Assembly: GCA_040954595.2 (NCBI GenBank)
Contig: CM082580.2
Span: 558,001-622,000 of the forward strand
Source of the DNA: Balanoglossus misakiensis
Lineage: Eukaryota; Hemichordata
DNA length: 64,000 bases
Reading direction: 5' to 3'
Program-made: the position numbers and the translations under genes
Notes under the pieces: model-generated
What the model was told of the DNA's origin: nothing
What the model saw: the letters and a program-made list of their open reading frames with translations, nothing else
Databases searched by the model: none
Part shown: positions 9,294-18,595 of the stretch, piece by piece
How positions within the stretch are numbered: the first letter of the stretch is position 1
How the letters are laid out: each line of letters starts with the position of its first letter

Positions 9294-11199
9294 TTAAATC
9301 AAGGGGTGACCCTTGTGGCCATGACGACGGGGGACAGACATCCCCGCCCACGGGAGTATCTGATAACTCAGAATACTGCATATCATTGCCCAGTGGATAA
9401 GTGTCTGGAACACTGTGATCAACAAGGGTGGGGTTGGGAGGCCCCATATTTGGAACATTTTCCACAGTAAACATATCACTAACAAAGACATCGTGGTCAT
9501 CACTGATCATACCGTCAGATGAACCATGAGCGCTAATCTCACATGCAAATTCAGTGGTATCACCGACGGTATGGGCTAGTGATTCAATAGGGATTTGCTT
9601 GTCAAGATCAGTCTCAATATCAGGTTCTATCAAATCAACTGTATGAGTTTTACAAAGGTATTTGTCAACATTATCCCTGCTAACAGAGGTATCAAAACAA
9701 CCTGTATATTCAGAGGCAACATTGGCAATGGTACATGTTACTGGCTCGTCAATCGAAAGCACTGGTTCAGAAATACTACTAGGGTTAACAATAGCATCCC
9801 GCAAAACCTCCGGGTTGCACATTGACAGGCTTCTTGAAATATCAATCTCCATGTCAGTTTGTACAGAGCGATCACACTTGTGCACTGCCTGATCTGTGAT
9901 GCCCATCAATGTATAAAAGTCATTGATATTACACTCCGTGCCTGCACTTTTGACTCTATGGTTCAATTTAGGAATTAAATTGCTGTCACAGTCATGAGAG
10001 TCTTGTTTAGACTTATCTACCTCTGCTTTGCCAGAACTATCGGTCAACTTGTTGCTCTCTTGCTCTCTAAAGGCCTTATCCTTCCAGGGGCAGGCAATCT
10101 TGGGATGCTTGGCCAGGTTGTTACGCAACTTCATGCAGGCTTCACATATGTGTTTGAATGCGCAATCCTCCTTCTCGCACTTGTTACTTTGGTATTTGAA
10201 ACATACATTAATCTGATCCTTCTTTTTGGATTTGTCCGCTGTTTTATCCCGTCTGATCTTGCCGATACGCGGCAGCAAATATAGCTCTCTCAGATCTGCG
10301 GTGTCATTTGCCCATGTTCTGAGTCCTGACTCCATGTCAGAGAGGAGCGCGCCCTCGAACTTCAAGATGGCGTCCCAGGGGAACAAATTGGCGTCTTTCA
10401 TAAGCGACTGTAAGTGTTGTAATCGCTGCTGTTTCTCTGTGTCACTCAAAGTAGGAAGTTGCACTATCGCGAGATTACCTTCCACAAATTCCGCCATTGA
10501 CATATCATCGAATTTTGGTGGGGCGCCCGAGAATGTCCGAGCCCTGACGAACATGTGCGGCCATAGGACGTGCTGTCGCACACGATCGGTTCTGGTGTTG
10601 AACCGCATCGATTTCATTGGTACGTTACCTGCTTTGCTCTGCGCTGCTGTGTATAAACCGGACTGTGCCAGGAGTTGGTTCGGTTGGAGGTCTTCACCGC
10701 CGCCAGCGGCTCCTGTTGCTGGTAGCCACGGACTGCCTGATGGTAACGACCACTGCAATTGTGAGTCTTCTTTCGCCATCCTCTTGAGATCGGGTAGCGT
10801 GAGTTGACTCAGGTCGTGACTTCTGGGACTTCCGCTCGAAGCGGCTGGCGGGCTGCGTCGTTCCTTCTCCAGTTTCATTTCTTTTAGTTGTTTTCTTAAA
10901 TTGTCTACTTCAGATTGCTCCTGCAGTCTCGCTATCTCCGCCTGCAACTTCTCTTTCTCTGACCTCACATCTTCCCCGTCAGATGAAGTGTCTTCTTCCT
11001 TGACAGGTTTGCTACATTTCCCGCCTTTCGAACGAGCTGACGCCATTGGTACTTTGGAAAGTTTGGTGGGGGGGACCACGCGAACTTTTCGACCGGTCGA
11101 TGCTCTTGTCGTAGTCTTACTGCGAGTTGCAGGTCCCTTTTTGGCGACTGGACTGGGCTCTATTCCCAAATCCAGCAGCTGTTGTTCAGCGTTCTCCAT
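9283..11199 (-). CDS. Gag-like nucleocapsid protein of DIRS element, copy B (intact, 638 aa)
   Basis: This probable gag starts at ATG 11199 (MENAEQQLLDL). Visible parts are a basic N-terminus (residues 20-60), a charged coiled-coil-like stretch at about 79-115 (SEKEKLQAEIARLQEQ), a central domain at 235-310, and a zinc-binding segment. That segment has a CCCH pattern, C333-x7-C341-x4-C346-x3-H350, followed by C352-x2-C355-x9-H365-x4-C370. Such paired knuckles are common in DIRS gag proteins and would bind RNA. The acidic C-terminal 240 residues are those duplicated at the start of the RT frame. The last five residues (DLKQR region) are read from the duplication junction, so the present C-terminus is derived and not ancestral. 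Its sequence upstream is an ~89 bp leader and then the terminal repeat. Confidence 0.88.
   Translation of the reverse strand: MENAEQQLLDLGIEPSPVAKKGPATRSKTTTRASTGRKVRVVPPTKLSKVPMASARSKGGKCSKPVKEEDTSSDGEDVRSEKEKLQAEIARLQEQSEVDNLRKQLKEMKLEKERRSPPAASSGSPRSHDLSQLTLPDLKRMAKEDSQLQWSLPSGSPWLPATGAAGGGEDLQPNQLLAQSGLYTAAQSKAGNVPMKSMRFNTRTDRVRQHVLWPHMFVRARTFSGAPPKFDDMSMAEFVEGNLAIVQLPTLSDTEKQQRLQHLQSLMKDANLFPWDAILKFEGALLSDMESGLRTWANDTADLRELYLLPRIGKIRRDKTADKSKKKDQINVCFKYQSNKCEKEDCAFKHICEACMKLRNNLAKHPKIACPWKDKAFREQESNKLTDSSGKAEVDKSKQDSHDCDSNLIPKLNHRVKSAGTECNINDFYTLMGITDQAVHKCDRSVQTDMEIDISRSLSMCNPEVLRDAIVNPSSISEPVLSIDEPVTCTIANVASEYTGCFDTSVSRDNVDKYLCKTHTVDLIEPDIETDLDKQIPIESLAHTVGDTTEFACEISAHGSSDGMISDDHDVFVSDMFTVENVPNMGPPNPTLVDHSVPDTYPLGNDMQYSELSDTPVGGDVCPPSSWPQGSPLDLKQR
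9292..9298 (-). promoter_or_regulatory. Candidate -1 ribosomal frameshift heptamer at gag/RT overlap, copy B
   Basis: The heptamer, phase and gag stop are the same as in copy A. Here the upstream gag is intact, so this copy could in principle make the fusion, but its RT is frameshifted further on. Confidence 0.55.
9294..10027 (-). repeat. Internal 734 bp tandem duplication, gag-side unit, copy B
   Basis: This is the counterpart of 3651-4384, with the SEYTGC variant as in copy A. Confidence 0.95.
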
Positions 11200-11288
11200 A
11201 ATAACGGTGAGAAATTGAAATTGAGGCAGAGAGAGCGAGCACTGCAGGACACGCTCCGAACCCTTGAAGTGGCCGTGAGTGATGGATT

Positions 11289-11380
11289 ATGGGATTTTTG
11301 AGGCTCGTTTGAGGTTGAGGGCGCCCCTTTTCGAGTTGCTTAATTGGGTAACATTATGCCGTTGATCGCAATGTTACCTA
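11289..11380 (-). mobile_element. Partial third terminal repeat of the DIRS element, 5' end abutting satellite
   Basis: These 92 bp match 1-92 and 5646-5737, then identity stops and satellite begins in mid-unit (cccatgattttt register) at 11381. A direct repeat of about 92 bp therefore brackets each element unit, comparable to the split or terminal direct repeats of Ngaro/PAT-type DIRS elements. The break falls at the outer end of the inverted repeat described at 11344-11380. No target-site duplication can be tested because the other end lies outside the window. Confidence 0.85.
11344..11380. promoter_or_regulatory. Inverted repeat at element/satellite junction, candidate recombinase site
   Basis: This is the same inverted repeat. 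Element identity ends at 11380, one base before the last base of the right arm, and satellite starts at 11381. The element boundary therefore coincides with the outer edge of the arm. Confidence 0.55.
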
Positions 11381-14300
11381 CATGATTTTTTTTTTAAATG
11401 GACGAAAATCGACGAAATTGTGAGATTTTGCAAAGTCAAAAATTTGTCATTTTTTGATGATTTTCACCCATGTTTTTTTTTAAAAAATCGACGAACCTAT
11501 GATTTTTTTCAAAATCGACGAAATTTTGAGATTTTGCAAAGTCGAAAATTTTGTCATTTTTTGATGATTTTCACCCATGATTTTTTCAAAAATCGACGAA
11601 ATGTTGAGACTTTGCAAAGTCGAAAATTTGTCATTTTTTGATGATTTTCACCCATGATTTTTTTCAAAAATCGACGAAATGTTGAGATTTTGCAAAGTCG
11701 AAAATTTGTAATTTTTTGATGATTTTCACCCATGATTTTTTTCAAAAATCGACGAAATGTTGAGATTTTGCAAAGTCGAAAATTTGTCATTTTTTGATGA
11801 TTTTCTCCCATGATTTTTTTTCAAAAATCGACGAAAATTTGAGATTTTGCAAAGACGAAAATTTGTCATTTTTGATTATTTTTACCCATGACTTTTATTC
11901 AAAAATGGACGAAATTTTGAGATTTTGCAAAGACGAAAATTTGTCATTTTTTGATGATTTTCACCCATGATTTTTTTTCAAAAATCGACGAAATTTTGAG
12001 ATTTTGCAAAGTCGAAAATTTGTCATTTTTTGATGATTTTCCCCCATGTTTTTTTTTTTAAATGGACGAAATTTTGAGATTTTGCAAAGACGAAAATTTG
12101 TCATTTTTTGATGATTTTTACCCATGATTTTTTTTCAAAAATGGACGAAATTTTGAGATTTTGCAAAGTCGAAAATTTGTCATTTTTTGATGATTTTCAC
12201 CCATATTATTTTTCAAAAACCGACGAAATTTTGAGATTTAGCAAAGACGAAAATTTGTCATTTTTTGATGATTTTTACCCATGAATTTTTCAAATATTGA
12301 CGAAATTTTGAGATTTTGCAAAGTCGAAAATTTGTCATTTTTTGATGATTTTCACCCATGATTTTTTTCAAAAATCGACGAAATTTTAAGATTTTGCAAA
12401 GTCGAAAATTTGTCATTTTTTGATGATTTTCACCCATATTATTTTTCAAAAACCGACGAAATTTTGAGATATAGCAAAGACGAAAATTTGTCATTTTTGA
12501 TGATTTTTACCCATGATTTTTATTCAAAAATGGACGAAATTTTGAGATTTTGCAAAGACGAAAATTTGTCATTTTTTGATGATTTTCACCCATGATTTTT
12601 TTTCAAAAATCGACGAAATTTTGAGATTTTGCAAAGTCGAAAATTTGTCATTTTTTGATGATTTTGCCCCATGTTTTTTTTTTAAAATGGACGAAATTTT
12701 GAGATTTTGCAAAGACGAAAATTTGTCATTTTTTGATGATTTTCACCCATGATTTTTTTTCAAAAATCGACGAAATTTTGAGATTTTGCAAAGTCGAAAA
12801 TTTGTCATTTTTTGATGATTTTCCCCCATTTTTTTTTTTTTTAAATGGACGAAATTTTGAGATTTTGCAAAGTCGAAAATTTGCCATTTTTTGATGATTT
12901 TCACTCATATTATTTTTCAAAAATCGACGAAATTTTTAGATTTTGCAAAGTCGAAAATGTGTCATTTTTTGATGATTTTCACCCATGATTTGTTTCAAAA
13001 ATCGACGAAATTTTAAGATTTTGCAAAGACGAAAATTTGTCATTTTTTGATGATTTTTACCCATGATTTTTTTTCAAAAATCGACGAAATTTTGAGATTT
13101 TGCATAATCGAAAATGTGTCATTTTTTGATGATTTTCACCCATGATTTTTTTTCAAAAATCGACGAAATTTTGAGATTTTGCAAAGTCGAAAATTTGTCA
13201 TTTTTTGATGATTTTCACCCATGTTTTTTTTTTAAAAAATCGACGAACCTATGATTTTTTTCAAAATCGACGAAATTTTGTGATTTTACAAAGTCGAAAA
13301 TTTTGTCATTTTTTGATGATTTTCAACCATGATTTTTTTTCAAAAATCGACGAAAATTTGAGATTTTGCAAAGACGAAAATTTGTCATTTTTGATGATTT
13401 TTACCCATGATTTTTATTCAAAAATGGACGAAATTTTGAGATTTTGCAAAGACGAAAATTTCTTTTTTTGATGATTTTCACCCATGATTTTTTTTCAAAA
13501 ATCGACGAAATTTTGAGATTTTGCAAAGTCGAAAATTTGTCATTTTTTGATGATTTTGCCCCATGTTTTTTTTTTAAAATGGACGAAATTTTGAGATTTT
13601 GCAAAGACGAAAATTTGTCATTTTTTGATGATTTTCACCCATGATTTTTTTTCAAAAATCGACGAAATTTTGAGATTTTGCAAAGTCGAAAATTTGTCAT
13701 TTTTTGATGATTTTCACCCATGTTTTTTTTTTAAATGGACGAAATTTTGAGATTTTGCAAAGACGAAAATTTGTCATTTTTTGATGATTTTCCCCCATGT
13801 TTTTTTTTTAAATGGACGAAATTTTGAGATTTTGCAAAGACGAAAATTTGTCATTTTTTGATGATTTTTACCCATGATTTTTTTTCAAAAATGGACGAAA
13901 TTTTGAGATTTTGCAAAGTCGAAAATTTGTCATTTTTTGATGATTTTCACCCATATTATTTTTCAAAAACCGACGAAATTTTGAGATTTAGCAAAGACGA
14001 AAATTTGTCATTTTTTGATGATTTTTACCCCTGATTTTTTCAAAAATTGACGAAATTTTGAGATTTTGCGAAGTCGAAAATTTGTCATTTTTTGATGATT
14101 TTCACCTTTGATTTTTTTCAAAAATCGACAAAATTTTGAGATTTTGCAAAGTCGAAAATTTGTCATTTTTTGATGATTTTCACCCATGATTTTTTTCAAA
14201 AATCGACGAAATTTTGAGATTTTGCAAAGTCGAAAATTTGTCATTTTTTGATGATTTTCACCCATGATTTTTCTCAAAAATCGACGAAATTTTAAGATTT

Positions 14301-15005
14301 TGCAAAGTCGAAAATGTGTCATTTTTTGATGATTTTCACCCATGATTTTTTTTAAAAAATCGACGAAATTTTAAGATTTTGCAAAGTCGAAATTTTGTCA
14401 TTTTTTGATGATTTTCACCCATGTTTTTTTTTAAAAATCGACGAACCTATGATTTTTTTCAAAATCGACGAAATTGTGTGATTTTGCAAAGTCGAAAATT
14501 TTGTCATTTTTTGATGATTTTCAACCATGATTTTTTTTCAAAAATCGACGAAATTTTGAGATTTTGCACAGTCGAAAATTTGTCATTTTTTGATGATTTT
14601 CACCCATGATTTTTTTCAAAAATCGACGAAATGTTGAGATTTTGCAAAGTCGAAAATTTGTCATTTTTTGATGATTTTCTCCCATGATTTTTTTCAAAAA
14701 TCGACGAAATTGTGAGATTTTGCAAAGTCGAAAATTTGTCATTTTTTGATGATTTTCACCCGTTTTTTTTTTTAAATCGACGAACCTATGATTTTTTTCA
14801 AAATCGACGAAATTTTGAGATTTTGCAAAGTCGAAAATTTGTCATTTTTTGATGACTTTCACCCATGATTTTTTTCAAAAATCGACGAAATGTTGAGATT
14901 TTGCAAAGTCGAAAATTTGTCATTTTTTGATGATTTTCACCCATGATTTTTTTCAAAAATCGACGAAATTGTGAGATTTTGCAAAGTCGATAATTTGTCA
15001 TTTTT
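11381..15005. repeat. 78-79 bp AT-rich satellite, left segment
   Basis: The unit reads approximately tgatgattttcacccatgat, a T7-8 run, caaaaatcgacgaaattttg, agattttgcaaagtcgaaaa, tttgtcattttt. Its composition is 24 A, 10 C, 11 G and 33 T for the 78 bp form. The segment mixes units with gtcgaaaa and gacgaaaa, a tatta variant (ccatattatttttc), and long ~106-109 bp units containing an extra cgacgaacctatgattttt piece (near 11480, 13225, 14429, 14770). The block 13933-15005 recurs at 16501-17577. Open frames come from the 26-codon period and are not coding. Confidence 0.95.
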
Positions 15006-16500
15006 AGGTCCCATTGGTATAGGCCTATATACCATGGGACCTTATGGGATGGGTTGCGTCTGTATGGATGTATGTATGGATGTATGTATGTCTGTATGTC
15101 CGTCCACATCAAAAACTTTAAAACCGCTGCGCGTAACACCTCAATATTTGGTGTGTAGGTGCAGGCTGGTCTGTAGATGGGAGTTTGTCCAAACGAAGTT
15201 GCCAGGCCCAAAAATATGCAAATTAGCCAGTAAAATGTGAAATTTATCAAAACTCTGAAAGTCAACAACTACTGGTCAGATTGCTTTGAAAATTGGTATG
15301 CATGTACCTTATGTCAACCTCACATCGACCTGTAAGTGTTAAGTTAATATCATGGATGTTTTATTTTTTATGAATTTTTTAGTCTTTTTATTAAATTTAT
15401 AACTTTACTTATACCTCTATGGTTAAGCTATGTCCACGTCTTATTGTGGAATTCTGGTCTGTGCAATAGTCCTGTACAGTGACTGTCTATTGGTCCGTGA
15501 GCACAATGGGGCCAAAATAAAAGGCAAATTTTTGGGCTTACCTGTAACACCTGCTTAACACATTAATTATGTGCATACCTAATTCCGGGCTAACTAATAG
15601 GGCTAGAGGTTTCGTTCTTGTGGGACATGGACCAGTATAGGGTCAAAATTTCTTGCCCAAATTTTGGGTGACCTCAGGTGACCTTTGACCTACTTTGCTA
15701 TATCTCGGCATCCAGAGCAGGTACAGACTTGGCGTTTGGAGGGTTGGGACTAAAATTGAAAAGCCAAAATATGGGTCACCTGTGACACCTGCATATCTCA
15801 TTAATTATGTGCATACCTAATTCCAGGCTAACCAATAGGGCTATACTTTTGGTTTTTGTTGAGCATGGACCAGTATAGGGTCAAAATTTCTTACCCAAAT
15901 TTTGCATGACCTCAGGTGACCTTTGACCTACTTTTCCATATCTTGGCATCCAGAGCAGGTACAGACTTGGCGTTTGGAGGGTTGGGACTAAAATTGAAAA
16001 GCCAAAATTGGGGGTCACCTGTGACACCTGCATATCTCATTAATTTTGTGCATACCTAATTCCAGGCTAACCAATAGGGCTATAGGTTTGCTTTTTGTTG
16101 AACATGGACCAGTATAGGGTCAAAATTTCTTGCCCAAATTTTGCATGATCTCAGGTGACCTTTGACCTACTTTTCCATATCTTGGCATCCAGAGCAGGTA
16201 CAGACTTCGCGTTTGGAGGGTTGGGACTAAAATTGAAAAGCCAAAATTGAAGGTCACCTGTGACACCTGCATATCTCATTAATTATGTGCATACCTAATT
16301 CCAGGCTAACCAATAGGGCTATAGGTTTTGTTTTGTTGAACATGGACCAGTATAGGGTCAAAATGTCTTGCCCAAATTTTGCATGACCTCAGGTGACCTT
16401 TGACCTACTTTTCCATATCTTGGCATCCAGAGTAGATATGCTTATTGCTATGTTGCTATGAGCTATGTCCTCAAATGGGACCACAGTGTCCTTGACGCTA
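15006..16500. mobile_element. Non-satellite insert 1 with four 239 bp internal units
   Basis: Unique sequence starts after a run of five T with a 35 bp near-palindrome (15007-15041, GGTCCCATTGGTATAGG paired with CCTATATACCATGGGACC). A GTAT/GGAT microsatellite follows (15061-15105). ATGGGACC recurs inverted near the right end (16475-16482). Internal units start at about 15540, 15778, 16017 and 16256 (period 238-239; the last is partial). No reading frame of substance is present. It looks like a non-autonomous dispersed repeat, but the family is not recognised. The left edge is 98-99% like insert 2. Confidence 0.7.
15540..16440. repeat. 239 bp tandem units of insert 1
   Basis: There are about 3.8 units containing acctgtgacacctgcatatc, aattatgtgcatacctaatt, ggaccagtatagggtcaaaa and tgacctcaggtgacctttga. 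The first unit is the most divergent. Each unit holds TGACCTTTGACCT (15679-15691, 15917-15929, 16156-16168, 16394-16406). Confidence 0.9.
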
Positions 16501-17577
16501 TTTTTTGATGATTTTCACCCATATTATTTTTCAAAAACCGACGAAATTTTGAGATTTAGCAAAGACGAAAATTTGTCATTTTTTGATGATTTTTACCCCT
16601 GATTTTTTCAAAAATTGACGAAATTTTGAGATTTTGCGAAGTCGAAAATTTGTCATTTTTTGATGATTTTCACCTATGATTTTTTTCAAAAATCGACAAA
16701 ATTTTGAGATTTTGCAAAGTCGAAAATTTGTCATTTTTTGATGATTTTCACCCATGATTTTTTTCAAAAATCGACGAAATTTTGAGATTTTGCAAAGTCG
16801 AAAATTTGTCATTTTTTGATGATTTTCACCCATGATTTTTCTCAAAAATCGACGAAATTTTAAGATTTTGCAAAGTCGAAAATGTGTCATTTTTTGATGA
16901 TTTTCACCCATGATTTTTTTTAAAAAATCGACGAAATTTTAAGATTTTGCAAAGTCGAAAATTTGTAATTTTTTGATGATTTTCACCCATGTTTTTTTTT
17001 AAAAAATCGACGAACCTATGATTTTTTTCAAAATCGACGAAATTGTGTGATTTTGCAAAGTCGAAAATTTTGTCATTTTTTGATGATTTTCAACCATGAT
17101 TTTTTTTCAAAAATCGACGAAATTTTGAGATTTTGCACAGTCGAAAATTTGTCATTTTTTGATGATTTTCACCCATGATTTTTTTCAAAAATCGACGAAA
17201 TGTTGAGATTTTGCAAAGTCGAAAATTTGTCATTTTTTGATGATTTTCTCCCATGATTTTTTTCAAAAATCGACGAAATTGTGAGATTTTGCAAAGTCGA
17301 AAATTTGTCATTTTTTGATGATTTTCACCCATGTTTTTTTTTTTTAAATCGACGAACCTATGATTTTTTTCAAAATCGACGAAATTTTGAGATTTTGCAA
17401 AGTCGAAAATTTGTCATTTTTTGATGATTTTCACCCATGATTTTTTTCAAAAATCGACGAAATGTTGAGATTTTGCAAAGTCGAAAATTTGTCATTTTTT
17501 GATGATTTTCACCCATGATTTTTTTCAAAAATCGACGAAATTGTGAGATTTTGCAAAGTCGATAATTTGTCATTTTT
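16501..17577. repeat. Satellite block duplicated from 13933-15005
   Basis: This matches 13933-15005 at a shift of 2568-2572 bp through the tatta unit, the acccctgat unit, the reversed-phase units and the two long units. It ends in the same gtcgataatttgtcattttt that precedes insert 1. The tandem duplication therefore covered satellite plus insert as one ~2.57 kb block. Confidence 0.92.
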
Positions 17578-18595
17578 AGGTCCCATTGGTATAGGCCTAT
17601 ATACCATGGGACCTTATGGGATGGGTTGCGTCTGTATGGATGTATGTATGGATGTATGTATGTCTGTATGTCCGTCCACATCAAAAACTTGAAAACCGCT
17701 GTGCGTAACACCTCAATATTTGGTGTGTAGGTGCAGGCTGGGCTGTAGATGGGAGTTTGTCCAAACGAAGTTGCCAGGCCCAAAAATATGCAAATTAGCC
17801 AGTAAAATGTGAAATTTATCAAAACTCTGAAAGTCAACAACTACTGGTCAGATTGCTTTGAAAATTGGTATGCATGTACCTTATGTCAACCTCACATCGA
17901 CCTGTAAGTGTTAAGTTAATATCATGGATGTTTTATTTTTTATGAATTTTTTAGTCTTTTTATTAAATTTATAACTTTACTTATACCTCTATGGTTAAGC
18001 TATGTCCACGTCTTATTGTGGAATTCTGGTCTGTGCAATAGTCCTGTACAGTGACTGTCTATTGGTCCGTGAGCACAATGGGGCCAAAATAAAAGGCAAA
18101 TTTTTGGGCTTACCTGTAACACCTGCTTAACACATTAATTATGTGCATACCTAATTCCGGGCTAACTAATAGGGCTAGAGGTTTCGTTCTTGTGGGACAT
18201 GGACCAGTATAGGGTCAAAATTTCTTGCCCAAATTTTGGGTGACCTCAGGTGACCTTTGACCTACTTTGCTATATCTCGGCATCCAGAGCAGGTACAGAC
18301 TTGGCGTTTGGAGGGTTGGGACTAAAATTGAAAAGCCAAAATTGAAGGTCACCTGTGACACCTGCATATCTCATTAATTATGTGCATACCTAATTCCAGG
18401 CTAACCAATAGGGCTATAGGTTTTGTTTTGTTGAACATGGACCAGTATAGGGTCAAAATGTCTTGCCCAAATTTTGCATGACCTCAGGTGACCTTTGACC
18501 TACTTTTCCATATCTTGGCATCCAGAGTAGATATGCTTATTGCTATGTTGCTATGAGCTATGTCCTCAAATGGGACCACAGTGTCCTTGACGCTA
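17578..18595. mobile_element. Non-satellite insert 2 (shorter copy of insert 1)
   Basis: This has the same left hairpin (17579-17613), microsatellite and right end (cttgacgcta then satellite) as insert 1. It is 477 bp shorter because only the first and last of the 239 bp units remain (starts at about 18112 and 18351). Perfect TGACCTTTGACCT motifs lie at 18251-18263 and 18489-18501. Confidence 0.72.

Larger units (their letters stand above)
6906..9298 (-). pseudogene. Reverse transcriptase / RNase H of DIRS element, copy B (frameshifted)
   Basis: This matches copy A RT/RNase H except for a 7 bp deletion near 7875, just upstream (in coding sense) of the YLDD box. The deletion puts the catalytic aspartates and all of RNase H (7757 to 6906) in another frame from the N-terminal part (9232 to 7781). 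A separate 6 bp in-frame difference near 7472 removes two residues relative to copy A (HYHLNSD versus HYHIYLNSD). The gag/RT overlap at 9283-9298 is identical to copy A. Confidence 0.88.
5646..11288 (-). mobile_element. DIRS-superfamily retrotransposon, copy B
   Basis: This is the second head-to-tail copy, about 99% identical to copy A by eye over its whole length. It carries an uninterrupted gag (11199 to 9283). RT/RNase H is broken by a 7 bp deletion near 7875, and the recombinase by a 1 bp deletion near 6175. In the direction of transcription this copy is upstream, so it lies next to the satellite. Its upstream terminal repeat is the partial third unit at 11289-11380. Confidence 0.92.

Noticed and set aside
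14798-15268. 156-residue minus-strand open frame spanning insert and satellite (also 17370-17840)
   Set aside because: It crosses the insert/satellite joint and is a chimera of unrelated DNA. Its second occurrence is explained by the block duplication.
15001-16505. Target-site duplication for the insert (T5-6 or TA)
   Set aside because: The flanks are homopolymer T-runs, so a duplication cannot be told apart from the monomer's own T-tract.
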